A stretch of 64,000 nt of DNA from Pseudomonas sp. NC02 (GTDB taxonomy: Bacteria > Pseudomonadota > Gammaproteobacteria > Pseudomonadales > Pseudomonadaceae), in assembly GCF_002874965.1 (NCBI RefSeq), contig NZ_CP025624.1:4526001-4590000 (forward strand). Direction: 5' to 3'. Both the position numbers and the translations under genes were made by a program. Shown piece by piece: positions 36,943 through 44,789 of the stretch. Every line of letters starts with the position of its first letter. The first letter of the stretch is position 1. Below the pieces are notes generated by a model, which saw only the letters and a program-made list of their open reading frames with translations, had not been told where the DNA came from and did not search any database.

Positions 36943-37749
36943 ATGAGCGATTTCAACACCCTCGAACTGATCACCGACCCCCGTGGCTTTGCCACGCTGT
37001 GGCTCAGTCGTGAAGCCAAGAACAACGCGTTCAATGCCGAAATGATCCGCGAACTGATCATTGCCCTGGACCGGGTGCAAGGCGATCCGGCCCTGCGTTT
37101 TCTGGTACTGCGCGGGCGCGGCAAACACTTCAGCGCCGGCGCCGACCTGGCCTGGATGCAGCAGTCGGCCGAACTGGATTACCACACCAACCTGGACGAT
37201 GCCCGAGAACTGGCGGAGCTGATGTACAACCTCGCCAAGCTGAAGATCCCGACGCTGGCGGTAGTCCAGGGCGCGGCCTACGGCGGTGCCCTGGGATTGA
37301 TCAGTTGCTGCGACATGGCGATTGGCGCCGACGATGCGCAGTTCTGCCTGTCGGAAGTGCGCATTGGCCTGGCGCCGGCGGTGATCAGCCCGTTCGTGGT
37401 GCAGGCGATCGGTGAGCGGGCTGCCCGACGCTATGCCCTCACGGCAGATCGCTTCGGCGGCCAGCGGGCGCGGGAAATCGGGTTGTTGGCGGAGAGTTAT
37501 CCCGCTGATGAGTTGGACGTACACGTCCAATTGTGGATTGCCAATCTGCTGCTCAACAGTCCGGCGGCCATGCGTGCCAGCAAGGACCTGCTACGGGAAG
37601 TCGGCCACGGTGCCCTGACGCCAGCGTTGCGTCGCTACTGCGAAAACTCCATCGCCCGGATCCGTGTCAGCGCCGAAGGCCAGGAAGGCCTGCGTGCCTT
37701 TCTGCAAAAACGCGCGCCCAACTGGCAGCCTCAGGAGCCGCGTTCATGA
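36943..37749 (+). CDS. liuC: Methylglutaconyl-CoA hydratase (enoyl-CoA hydratase family)
   Basis: A 268-residue crotonase-fold hydratase. The oxyanion-hole motif GKHFSAGADLAWM is near residue 62 and AAYGGALGLISCCDMAIG near 112, with FCLSEVRIGLAPAVISPFV following. In the liu operon this enzyme hydrates 3-methylglutaconyl-CoA to HMG-CoA. The start at 36943 has GGAG about 9 bases upstream; the in-frame ATG at 36928, directly after the liuB stop, has no site. The stop overlaps the liuD start in ATGA. Confidence 0.93.
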   Translation: MSDFNTLELITDPRGFATLWLSREAKNNAFNAEMIRELIIALDRVQGDPALRFLVLRGRGKHFSAGADLAWMQQSAELDYHTNLDDARELAELMYNLAKLKIPTLAVVQGAAYGGALGLISCCDMAIGADDAQFCLSEVRIGLAPAVISPFVVQAIGERAARRYALTADRFGGQRAREIGLLAESYPADELDVHVQLWIANLLLNSPAAMRASKDLLREVGHGALTPALRRYCENSIARIRVSAEGQEGLRAFLQKRAPNWQPQEPRS

Positions 37750-39683
37750 AGACGCTTACTACCGTATTGGTAGCCAACCGTGGCGAAATCGCCTGTCGGG
37801 TGATGCGTACCGCCAAGGCCATGGGCCTGACCACCGTGGCCGTGCACAGCGCCACCGACCGTGACGCGCGGCACGCCCGCGAGGCTGATATTCGTGTGGA
37901 CCTGGGCGGCAGCAAGGCCGCCGACAGTTACCTGCAAATCGACAAACTGATCGCCGCGGCCCAGGCCAGCGGCGCCCAGGCGATTCACCCGGGTTATGGG
38001 TTTCTTTCGGAGAACGCAGGGTTTGCCCGCGCCATTGAAGCCGCCGGGTTGATCTTCCTCGGCCCGCCCGCATCGGCCATTGATGCCATGGGCAGTAAAT
38101 CGGCCGCCAAGGCGTTGATGGAAACCGCCGGCGTGCCGCTGGTGCCCGGTTACCACGGCGACGCACAGGATCTGGAGACTTTCCGCCAGGCAGCCGAGCG
38201 TATCGGTTACCCGGTGCTGCTCAAGGCAACGGCAGGCGGCGGCGGCAAGGGCATGAAGGTGGTCGAGGACGTCAGCCAACTGGCCGAAGCGTTGGCCTCG
38301 GCACAGCGTGAAGCACTGTCCTCCTTTGGCAATGCGCAGATGCTGGTGGAAAAGTATTTGCTCAAGCCGCGTCACGTGGAGATCCAGGTGTTCGCCGACC
38401 AGCACGGTCACTGCCTGTACCTCAATGAGCGCGATTGCTCGATCCAGCGCCGCCATCAAAAAGTCGTCGAAGAAGCCCCGGCGCCGGGCCTGAGTGCCGA
38501 GCAGCGCAAGGCCATGGGCGAAGCGGCCGTGCGTGCGGCCCAGGCCATCGGCTACGTGGGCGCGGGCACCGTGGAGTTTCTGCTGGACGCCCGGGGCGAG
38601 TTTTTCTTCATGGAGATGAACACCCGGCTGCAGGTGGAACACCCGGTGACCGAGGCCATCACCGGCCTGGACCTGGTGGCCTGGCAGATTCGCGTGGCCC
38701 AGGGCGAGCCGCTGCCGATGACTCAGGAGCAAGTGCCGCTGCTGGGGCATGCGATTGAAGTGCGCCTGTACGCCGAGGACCCGGCCAACGATTTTCTGCC
38801 GGCCACCGGGCACCTGGCGCTGTACCGCGAATCCACGCCAGGGCCCGGGCGCCGGGTAGACAGCGGCGTCGAACAAGGCGACAACGTGTCACCGTTCTAC
38901 GACCCGATGCTGGGCAAGTTGATTGCCTGGGGCGAGGACCGCGAACAGGCGCGCCTGCGGCTGCTGGGCATGCTCGATGAATTTGCCGTGGGTGGACTGA
39001 AGACCAACCTGGGCTTCTTGCGGCGCATTATCGGCCATCCGGCGTTTGCCGCTGCCGAGCTCGATACCGGGTTTATCCCGCGTTATCAGGATGAGCTGCT
39101 GCCGGCGCCTGGCGAATTGAGTGAGGCATTCTGGCAGGCCGCCGGCCAGGCGTTCATGCAGACCCAACCGAGCACTGACACCCGTTCGCCCTGGGCCGAC
39201 ACCCGAGGTTTTCGCGCAGGCTTGCCGGGCGAGGTTTCCCTGCACCTGAGCTGCAACGGCCAGGATCGCCTGGTAATGCTGCAAGCCGGCGTCAACCCGC
39301 CCCAGTTGCACGGCGAACAATTGCTGATCGACCAGCACAGCGTGCGCCGCTCCCATCTGGCGGTACGCGAGGGCGGCAGTGTGTTTTTGCGCTGGGACGG
39401 CGAGGTGCACAGTGTCAGCCTGTTCGACCCGATTGCCGCCGTCGATGCCAGCCAGTCCCATCAGGGCGGCCTGGCCGCACCGATGAACGGCAGCATCGTG
39501 CGAGTGCTGGTGGAAGTCGGGCAAACGGTTGAAGCCGGTACGCAGTTGGTGGTGCTGGAGGCCATGAAGATGGAACACAGCATTCGCGCGCCCCATGCCG
39601 GCGTGGTCAAGGCGCTGTACTGCCAGGAAGGCGAAATGGTCGGTGAAGGCAGCGCACTGGTGGAGCTGGAAGCCGCGAGTTAA
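37746..39683 (+). CDS. liuD: Methylcrotonoyl-CoA carboxylase, biotin-carrying (alpha) subunit
   Basis: A 645-residue subunit. Residues 1-450 are the biotin carboxylase: VLVANRGEIACRVMRTAK near the start, the ATP-grasp glycine loop KATAGGGGKGMKVV near 160, EMNTRLQVEHPVTEAITGLDLV near 290. The C terminus (about 570-645) is a biotinyl domain with VLEAMKMEHSI, the Lys being the biotin site. It supplies carboxybiotin for LiuB. It overlaps liuC by 4 bases and is the last gene of the operon; the convergent S24-type regulator overlaps its end by 4 bases. Confidence 0.96.
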   Translation: MKTLTTVLVANRGEIACRVMRTAKAMGLTTVAVHSATDRDARHAREADIRVDLGGSKAADSYLQIDKLIAAAQASGAQAIHPGYGFLSENAGFARAIEAAGLIFLGPPASAIDAMGSKSAAKALMETAGVPLVPGYHGDAQDLETFRQAAERIGYPVLLKATAGGGGKGMKVVEDVSQLAEALASAQREALSSFGNAQMLVEKYLLKPRHVEIQVFADQHGHCLYLNERDCSIQRRHQKVVEEAPAPGLSAEQRKAMGEAAVRAAQAIGYVGAGTVEFLLDARGEFFFMEMNTRLQVEHPVTEAITGLDLVAWQIRVAQGEPLPMTQEQVPLLGHAIEVRLYAEDPANDFLPATGHLALYRESTPGPGRRVDSGVEQGDNVSPFYDPMLGKLIAWGEDREQARLRLLGMLDEFAVGGLKTNLGFLRRIIGHPAFAAAELDTGFIPRYQDELLPAPGELSEAFWQAAGQAFMQTQPSTDTRSPWADTRGFRAGLPGEVSLHLSCNGQDRLVMLQAGVNPPQLHGEQLLIDQHSVRRSHLAVREGGSVFLRWDGEVHSVSLFDPIAAVDASQSHQGGLAAPMNGSIVRVLVEVGQTVEAGTQLVVLEAMKMEHSIRAPHAGVVKALYCQEGEMVGEGSALVELEAAS

Positions 39684-40327
39684 AACCTCGTGACCGCCTG
39701 CGCCACCACGCCGATGATCCGGCACTCTTCACTGAACAGCATCTTCGGGTACGTAGGGTTGAGCGGCACCAGGTAAAGCTGGCCGCTCTGCCTGACCCAT
39801 TTGCGCAAGATCGCCTGGGAATCAAATGCCCATTGGGCCACCACCAGTTTGCCGGGCTCGGGCTGGATGGCCGGGTCCACCAGAATCATCGTGCCTTCAT
39901 TGATACTCAAGCCGCTGGGGGCGGTCATGGCGTCGCCAGTCACGCGCATCCAGAACGCCTTGCCACGGGCGTGATAGTCGCTCATCTGAAAACGAGTAAC
40001 GCCGTACGGCCGAGGTTCTTCCTGCAATGGGTAGCCTCCCTTCCCTTCGCTCACCGGGTAACGGTAATTCGGGTTGTAGTGCGGCGCCGGCTGCAGTTCC
40101 TCGGCAACCGCCGCGAGCGCTTTTTCGCGAACCACCAGCGCGACCTCGAGCCCATCCAGGCCCAGCTCCTGCATCACCCGGTTCATATCGGCAAGGCTCG
40201 GCACCCGACGCTTGTTCAGCCAGTGGCCGACCCCGCCCTGAGACATGCCCAGGCGCGACGCCAGTTGGTCCTGCGTGACCTTGCGGTCTTTCATGTTGGC
40301 CTTGACCAACGCTATCCATTTATCCAT
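39680..40327 (-). CDS. XRE/S24-type (LexA-like) transcriptional regulator with degenerate catalytic site
   Basis: A 215-residue regulator. Residues 1-65 form an XRE helix-turn-helix (VTQDQLASRLGMSQGGVGHWLNKRRVPSLADMNRV). Residues about 110-215 form a Peptidase S24 domain of the LexA/CI/UmuD type (KAFWMRVTGDAMTAPSGLSI, ILVDPAIQPEPGKLVVA). The usual nucleophile is replaced: GDSM is GDAM here. The usual lysine position in the ILRKWV segment appears to be arginine followed by lysine. RecA-stimulated self-cleavage is therefore not expected. No prophage genes are nearby. The ATG at 40327 (MDKW) is preferred to an in-frame TTG at 40339. Confidence 0.85.
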   Translation of the reverse strand: MDKWIALVKANMKDRKVTQDQLASRLGMSQGGVGHWLNKRRVPSLADMNRVMQELGLDGLEVALVVREKALAAVAEELQPAPHYNPNYRYPVSEGKGGYPLQEEPRPYGVTRFQMSDYHARGKAFWMRVTGDAMTAPSGLSINEGTMILVDPAIQPEPGKLVVAQWAFDSQAILRKWVRQSGQLYLVPLNPTYPKMLFSEECRIIGVVAQAVTRF

Positions 40328-40402
40328 GGGCCCTGACAATACGTTGTGTACTCACCACGACAATAAACAGTTTGTAGTAATCAATAAAACGCCATAAATA
40401 CG

Positions 40403-40414
40403 ATTAGTACTAAT
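40403..40414. promoter_or_regulatory. Palindrome between the S24-type regulator and the small hypothetical
   Basis: ATTAGTACTAAT is a perfect 12-bp palindrome in the 129-bp divergent region. A self-regulated operator of the XRE/S24 protein is the natural guess. Confidence 0.5.
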
Positions 40415-40456
40415 ATCGATTGCAGGCTTTCGACACCCACACAGAGCACTGCCCTT

Positions 40457-40819
40457 ATGACGACCACCCCGTATACCCTGCCCGACACCTGCGATGAAGA
40501 CGAACGGCTGTTCCTGCGCAGCAGTGGCGCCGCCCAACGCGCGCTGGACTATTACCTGAAAGAGGATGCCGCACCGCCCTCCGTTGACGACACGTTGTTC
40601 GAGGTCAAGCCCGGCATCAGCGACGAGGAGGCCCTGGTCCACGCCTCCGACCTGCTGCGCAGCGCCGCGGCCACTGCGTACGAATCGGCAAACAGCGCCC
40701 ACGGCAATAGCCGGGACCTGGCGTTTTCAGTGGTCTATTTGATCGATATGGCGAAGGTGATGGTGGAGCGGTCACTGCGGCTTTCGGCGAGGGGTGCCGA
40801 ACAGCCGGCCAGCCTGTAA
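40457..40819 (+). CDS. Small conserved Pseudomonas protein (DUF3077/DUF6124-like)
   Basis: A 120-residue acidic protein of unknown function. The N terminus is a short disordered stretch, followed by a pair of predicted helices: ISDEEALVHASDLLRSAAATAYESAN and RDLAFSVVYLIDMAKVMVERSL. The layout 'LF.V.PG.S.E.AL..AS.LL' is that of a small family common in Pseudomonas and annotated as DUF3077 or DUF6124. There is no signal peptide or membrane segment. It is divergent from the S24-type regulator, which may control it. No function can be assigned. Confidence 0.7.
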   Translation: MTTTPYTLPDTCDEDERLFLRSSGAAQRALDYYLKEDAAPPSVDDTLFEVKPGISDEEALVHASDLLRSAAATAYESANSAHGNSRDLAFSVVYLIDMAKVMVERSLRLSARGAEQPASL

Positions 40820-40862
40820 CAGGCACGCGGGAAAAATATTTCTATCCAAGGGATAAAAACAT

Positions 40863-40892
40863 TTGACTTGCAAATGATAATGATTATTATTG
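40863..40892 (+). promoter_or_regulatory. PrrF promoter with Fur box
   Basis: TTGACT (40863-40868) and TATTAT (40885-40890) are spaced by 16 bases. They enclose AAATGATAATGATTATTATT, a good match to the Fur box, so the ferric form of Fur would block RNA polymerase here. Confidence 0.9.
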
Positions 40893-40896
40893 GACC

Positions 40897-41012
40897 TAGC
40901 TGATCGCGAGATCAGTCGATAGACCAAGAGACCTTAGGTCGGACTCTTGGAATATCTCCTCATCAGGCTAATCACGGTTTTTGACCCGGCTCTTTGGCCG
41001 GGTCTTTTTTTT
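40897..41012 (+). ncRNA. prrF: PrrF-type iron-responsive small RNA
   Basis: About 116 nt, the size of PrrF. The conserved core TATCTCCTCATCAGGCTAAT followed by CACGGTTTTTGACCCGG is the part that pairs with mRNAs of iron-using proteins. When iron is scarce, Fur releases the promoter and PrrF with Hfq represses those messages, as known for P. aeruginosa PrrF1/PrrF2 (the functional analogue of RyhB). Only one copy is in the window. Ends are inferred from promoter and terminator. Confidence 0.92.
40983..41012 (+). terminator. Rho-independent terminator of PrrF
   Basis: GACCCGGC and GCCGGGTC form an 8-bp stem with a 6-base loop, followed by eight T. Confidence 0.95.
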
Positions 41013-41144
41013 GCCAGTTTTTCCCTGGCGTGACTTCAGGCTAATGAAGACTGTGTGTTGCTTGATGGCGCGCATGGTAGCAAAAGACCATCGCCAAAAG
41101 AAAGTCGATCGAGCGCTTTAGGCCGGTTCTTTCAAAAATAGCAC

Positions 41145-41173
41145 TTGAGAATCAATCTCATAGATTCTAAGCT
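41145..41173 (+). promoter_or_regulatory. Candidate Fur-controlled promoter before the M14 carboxypeptidase
   Basis: TTGAGA (41145-41150) and TAAGCT (41168-41173) are spaced by 17 bases. The stretch GAGAAT-C-AATCTC (41147-41159) fits the 6-1-6 layout of a Fur site. The -10 match is only 3 of 6. The rest of the 467-bp gap between 40819 and 41287 shows nothing beyond PrrF and this site. Confidence 0.45.
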
Positions 41174-41286
41174 GCGGCGGCGTCATGGACGACGCCCCCC
41201 TCTTCACCCGCAAAAATTGCATCCAGGCTTTGCCCCGCTCCGGTGTAAAATGCCCGCCACAACACTCATATTCAGGCAACCAGACT

Positions 41287-42438
41287 ATGACCGTGGCCTT
41301 GACCTCCATCAAGATCAGCACCGACTTCGACAGTGGCAATATCCAGGTGCTCGACGCCAGTGATGCTCACCAGTTGCTGCTGGCGATAAAGCCCGATACG
41401 CGCAGCCAGCACTACCAGTGGTTCCACTTCAAGGCCGAAGGCATGCATGTGGGTCACACCCACACCTTCCGCCTGAGCAATGCCGGCCACTCGTCCTACA
41501 AGCACGCCTGGAGCGGCTACAACGCCGTGGCGTCCTACGACCATATCAACTGGTTTCGGGTGCCCACCCGCTTTGATGGCGAGACGCTGCACATCACCCT
41601 CGAAACCCGTGAAAAACAGGCCTGGTTCGCCTACTTCGAACCCTACAGCCGCGAACGCCACGACTGGCTGATCGACCAGGCGCTGAACCGCGCCGGCACG
41701 CAATTGCTGGCCACCGGCAAAAGTGTCGAAGGCCGTGATATCCAACTGCTGCGCCGTGGCAAGGGCGAGGCCAACAAGCGCAAGGTCTGGATCATCGCCC
41801 AGCAGCATCCCGGCGAGCACATGGCCGAATGGTTTATGGAAGGCATCATCGAGCGCCTGCAACAGGACGGTGACGCCGAGCTGAAAAAGCTCCTGGCCGC
41901 CGCCGACCTGTACCTGGTACCGAACATGAACCCCGATGGCGCGTTCCATGGGCATCTGCGCACCAACGCCATGGGCCAGGACCTCAACCGCGCCTGGCAG
42001 AGTGCGAGCCAGGAGATCAGCCCCGAAGTACTGTTCGTCCAGCAACAAATGGAAAAGTACGGCGTTGACCTGTTCCTGGATATCCACGGCGACGAGGAAA
42101 TCCCCTATGTGTTCACCGCCGGTTGTGAAGGCAACCCGGGCTACACGCCACGTATCGAGCAGTTGGAAAAACACTTCCGCAGCCACCTGAGCAACCTCAC
42201 CCGGGATTTTCAGACCGCGCATGGCTACACCCGCGACCTGCCGGGCGAAGCCAATATGACCCTGGCGTGCAACAGCGTCGGCGAGAAGTTCGATTGCCTG
42301 TCCCTGACCCTGGAAATGCCCTTCAAGGACAACGACGACGCGCCCAACCCGCACACTGGCTGGTCGGGCAAACGCTCGATGCAGTTGGGCAAGGACGTGT
42401 TGAGCAGCGTGGCGGATATCGTCGGCGTATTGCGCTAA
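41287..42438 (+). CDS. M14-family zinc carboxypeptidase (cytosolic carboxypeptidase-like)
   Basis: A 383-residue metallopeptidase. An N-terminal beta-sandwich domain (about 1-125) precedes the M14 catalytic domain. The zinc ligands are the His and Glu of HPGEHMAEW (near 176) and the His of DIHGDEE (near 263), with NPDGAFHGHLRTNAMGQDLNR supplying the Arg/Asn substrate residues and LTLEMPFKD (near 345) the catalytic Glu. The N-domain plus this catalytic type is the Nna1/AGBL cytosolic carboxypeptidase (M14D) form. It should trim C-terminal residues; the target is unknown. No signal peptide. Confidence 0.88.
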   Translation: MTVALTSIKISTDFDSGNIQVLDASDAHQLLLAIKPDTRSQHYQWFHFKAEGMHVGHTHTFRLSNAGHSSYKHAWSGYNAVASYDHINWFRVPTRFDGETLHITLETREKQAWFAYFEPYSRERHDWLIDQALNRAGTQLLATGKSVEGRDIQLLRRGKGEANKRKVWIIAQQHPGEHMAEWFMEGIIERLQQDGDAELKKLLAAADLYLVPNMNPDGAFHGHLRTNAMGQDLNRAWQSASQEISPEVLFVQQQMEKYGVDLFLDIHGDEEIPYVFTAGCEGNPGYTPRIEQLEKHFRSHLSNLTRDFQTAHGYTRDLPGEANMTLACNSVGEKFDCLSLTLEMPFKDNDDAPNPHTGWSGKRSMQLGKDVLSSVADIVGVLR

Positions 42439-42449
42439 ACATCCACGAT

Positions 42450-42485
42450 CCCGGCGACGGCTGCATCACAGCAACCGTCGCCGGG
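42450..42485. terminator. Hairpin between convergent carboxypeptidase and cytochrome b561 genes
   Basis: CCCGGCGACGG and its exact complement form an 11-bp stem with a 14-base loop. It has no T-run but stands in the only gap between two convergent genes, so it may end transcripts from both sides. Confidence 0.6.
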
Positions 42486-42492
42486 GAAGGCT

Positions 42493-43032
42493 TCAGTCCT
42501 TGCTGCCGGTCATGCTTTGCAACACACCGTCACGCCGGATCAAACCGTGGAACAGCGCCGCCGCCAGGTGCAACAACACCGTCAGAAACAGCAAATACGC
42601 CAGGTAACCGTGAGCCTTGCGCAACACGGCAAACAACGGCGCATTCGCCCCCACCAGCGCCGGCAACTGCACCGAACTGCTGAGCATCACCGGGTCGCCG
42701 GCCGCTGAAATCATCGCCCAGCCCAGCAGCGGCAACACCAGCATCAACGCATACAGCACCACGTGGGAGGCCTTGGCCGCCAGCACTTGCCACAGCGGCA
42801 AGTCGGCAGGCAGCGGCGGCTGGCGCGTGGAAAAACGCACCACCAGGCGCACGATTACCAGCGCCAGGATCGCAATGCCCAGCGGCTTGTGCAGGTGGAT
42901 CAGCCACTCATGGCGTTCGGAAACCGAGGCCACCATGCCCGCGCCGATAAACAGCATGGCGATGATCATCAACGCCATCAGCCAATGCAGCAGCCGCGCC
43001 AGCGGGGCGAAAAACCGGGGTTGGGCATTCAT
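42493..43032 (-). CDS. Cytochrome b561 (DUF of YceJ/CybB type)
   Basis: A 179-residue inner-membrane di-heme b cytochrome with four predicted helices. Heme-ligand histidines are in LARLLHWLMAL (helix 1), LIHLHKPLG (helix 2) and KAHGYLAYLLFLTVLLHLAAALFHG (helix 4). Proteins of this type pass electrons from ubiquinol to a partner. Here it overlaps by 4 bases the gene of a membrane-anchored catalase-like peroxidase, so it may feed electrons to that enzyme. Both genes follow a promoter matching that of the neighbouring ECF sigma factor. Confidence 0.88.
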   Translation of the reverse strand: MNAQPRFFAPLARLLHWLMALMIIAMLFIGAGMVASVSERHEWLIHLHKPLGIAILALVIVRLVVRFSTRQPPLPADLPLWQVLAAKASHVVLYALMLVLPLLGWAMISAAGDPVMLSSSVQLPALVGANAPLFAVLRKAHGYLAYLLFLTVLLHLAAALFHGLIRRDGVLQSMTGSKD

Positions 43033-44111
43033 GGCTTCGACTCCTGAGGGGCGCTGTGCAGCTGGCTGACTTCGCTGGTGCGACGCAGGTAGGAACTGGC
43101 GTACGCCGCCGAACGGGCGGCCAGCAATGGGTCATTCGAGGCTTCGATACCGCTCGGCAGCACCAGTGGATCAAAGTTGATGTCACGGCAATCACCGTCC
43201 ATTTGCGGCTGGCTGCTTTCCAGCACCAGGGTCCCGGCATTCAGCACCTTGTGCTCACCGGTCCAGGTCTTGCTGGCGTCATCTACCGGGTCGCCCGGGT
43301 TGGCCAGGGTGAGGTTCAACTGCCAGCGCAACGGCCCGGCTACCAGGCGCTGGGCCAGGTCTTTTTCGAGGAAGTCGCTGCCGGCGGGCGCCGTAGCCCC
43401 CGCAGCATCCTGGCTTTGCGGTACGACGCCCCAGCGCACGGCCTGGCGTTGGCCGCTGGCGTTTACCAGGTAAAACGCGTTGATGCCGTTATAGGTTTCA
43501 GTGGCATAGCTGGCAGACGGCTTGGCGGTCTTGACCCAGGCCAGGAACGGCGCGGTCTCGGGGTGCGCCGCGAAGAACGCCGGCATGCCTGCCGGGTTCG
43601 GCTTGCCGGTGGCCGGGTCAGGTGCGCCGGCCTTGAGCATCTCGAAGAAGGCCTCGGGCGTGCCCACCGGGAACACCGGCATGCTGTTCATCCCGGTGCG
43701 CCATTGCTGGCCGTTGGCCAAGTTGAACTGCAAGGCAAAACTGCGGATCGGCACGCTGCTGTCCGGCGCATACGGGTTGCCGCTGGGCAGCGCAAAACGC
43801 CCGATAACCGGGGTGCGCGCCTCGCTGAATACCTGGGCACTGGAGTACTGGCGCGCTTCGGGGCTGCTCTCGAAATAACCGGCCACGCACACGCCCTTGG
43901 CATGGTTACGCCGGTAGCCAGGGTGCAAGCCGTTGTTGGTTTCCAAGGCATTGACCAGGGTTTTGGGACGCAACCGCTGTGGGTCGAGGCTTCCGTTAAC
44001 GTAGGCAAACGCCCCGGCCACGACGGCAACCACCACGCCGATGCTGGCCAACCGAATTATCAGGCTTGCGGTGCTCAACGGCGGACGGGGCGGTGATGAG
44101 TGATCTACCAT
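43029..44111 (-). CDS. Catalase-family peroxidase with N-terminal membrane anchor
   Basis: A 360-residue heme peroxidase of the small-subunit catalase-related (SrpA-like) group. One membrane helix (about residues 17-38) probably anchors it facing the periplasm. The distal His is in RRNHAKGVCVAGYF (near 75) and the proximal heme-ligand Tyr in RSAAYASSYLRR (near 340). Such proteins use peroxides and an electron donor rather than only dismutating H2O2. The start at 44111 has GGAG upstream; a longer frame to 44288 would run through the divergent promoters. It is followed by cytochrome b561. Confidence 0.88.
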   Translation of the reverse strand: MVDHSSPPRPPLSTASLIIRLASIGVVVAVVAGAFAYVNGSLDPQRLRPKTLVNALETNNGLHPGYRRNHAKGVCVAGYFESSPEARQYSSAQVFSEARTPVIGRFALPSGNPYAPDSSVPIRSFALQFNLANGQQWRTGMNSMPVFPVGTPEAFFEMLKAGAPDPATGKPNPAGMPAFFAAHPETAPFLAWVKTAKPSASYATETYNGINAFYLVNASGQRQAVRWGVVPQSQDAAGATAPAGSDFLEKDLAQRLVAGPLRWQLNLTLANPGDPVDDASKTWTGEHKVLNAGTLVLESSQPQMDGDCRDINFDPLVLPSGIEASNDPLLAARSAAYASSYLRRTSEVSQLHSAPQESKP

Positions 44112-44169
44112 GAAATAACTCCAGGGCCCAAGGCCTTGAGTGGGTGAAACATAAGGTCGGAACACTTGG

Positions 44170-44194
44170 GACGAACGCCAGCGCACTCTATTCC
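44170..44194 (-). promoter_or_regulatory. ECF-type promoter for the peroxidase/cytochrome b561 operon
   Basis: On the minus strand GGAATA (44189-44194) and CGTC (44170-44173) are separated by 15 bases. The same GGAATA-N15-CGTC stands on the plus strand at 44223-44247 before the sigma gene. Confidence 0.8.
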
Positions 44195-44222
44195 CTGGCC
44201 TGCTGTTTATTTTTATTGGCCT

Positions 44223-44247
44223 GGAATAACCTTCAACGCCGGACGTC
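44223..44247 (+). promoter_or_regulatory. ECF-type promoter for the sigma/anti-sigma operon
   Basis: GGAATA (44223-44228) and CGTC (44244-44247) are separated by 15 bases, matching the divergent promoter at 44170-44194. This suggests the sigma factor drives its own gene and the peroxidase operon. Confidence 0.8.
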
Positions 44248-44282
44248 TTCCTAGTCCCAGCGTAGTGACTAGCCAGAATCCC

Positions 44283-44789
44283 ATGCACGAACTCGACGAA
44301 CAGTTACGTGAACTCATCCCCAGGTTGCGGCGTTTTGCCGTGTCCCTGACGCGTAACACCAGCAGCGCCGACGACCTGGTGCAGGCGAGCCTTGAGCGCG
44401 CGATCATCAGTTGGGCCGACAAACGCCTCGAAGGCGACTTGCGCGCCTGGCTGTTCTCGATCCTCTACCGGCAGTTCCTCGACGCCCATCGGCGCTCCCG
44501 GCGGTACACACGCATGCTGGAATTTTTCACCGGCCGCGATGATTCGCAGCCGTCGGTCGAGCGCACCGTCATCGCGCAATCGACCCTGCAAGCCTTCGAC
44601 AAATTGAACACCGAACAGCGCGCCCTGCTGCTGTGGGTCTCGGTGGAAGGCTTGAGCTACAAAGAAGTCGCCGACATCCTCGAGGTGCCCGTGGGCACCG
44701 TGATGTCTCGCCTGTCGCGCGCGCGCCAGGCCCTGCGCCAGCTCAGCGACGGCGAAATCACCAGCCCTGCCCTGCGGATACTCAAATGA
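44283..44789 (+). CDS. ECF-family RNA polymerase sigma factor
   Basis: A 168-residue sigma factor with only regions 2 and 4. Region 2 spans about residues 10-75 (RRFAVSLTRNTSSADDLVQASLERAI, DLRAWLFSILYRQFLDAHRR). Region 4 spans about 105-155 (LNTEQRALLLWVSVEGLSYKEVADILEVPVGTVMSRLSRARQALRQL). It overlaps the anti-sigma gene by ATGA. Two matching GGAATA-N15-CGTC promoters in the divergent region point to a small regulon including a peroxidase and cytochrome b561, so oxidative or envelope stress is the likely signal. Confidence 0.93.
   Translation: MHELDEQLRELIPRLRRFAVSLTRNTSSADDLVQASLERAIISWADKRLEGDLRAWLFSILYRQFLDAHRRSRRYTRMLEFFTGRDDSQPSVERTVIAQSTLQAFDKLNTEQRALLLWVSVEGLSYKEVADILEVPVGTVMSRLSRARQALRQLSDGEITSPALRILK

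Noticed and set aside
35182..37530. Minus-strand open frame of about 780 codons
   Set aside because: It is antisense to liuA, liuB and liuC. The composition (many Gly, His, Arg, Gln) is typical of a codon-bias shadow.
39680..40819. Prophage remnant suggested by the S24-type repressor
   Set aside because: No integrase, structural or lysis genes flank it, and the neighbouring genes are ordinary chromosomal ones.
41118..41339. 73-codon minus-strand frame overlapping the M14 gene start
   Set aside because: No ribosome site or family; it covers the candidate promoter of the carboxypeptidase gene.
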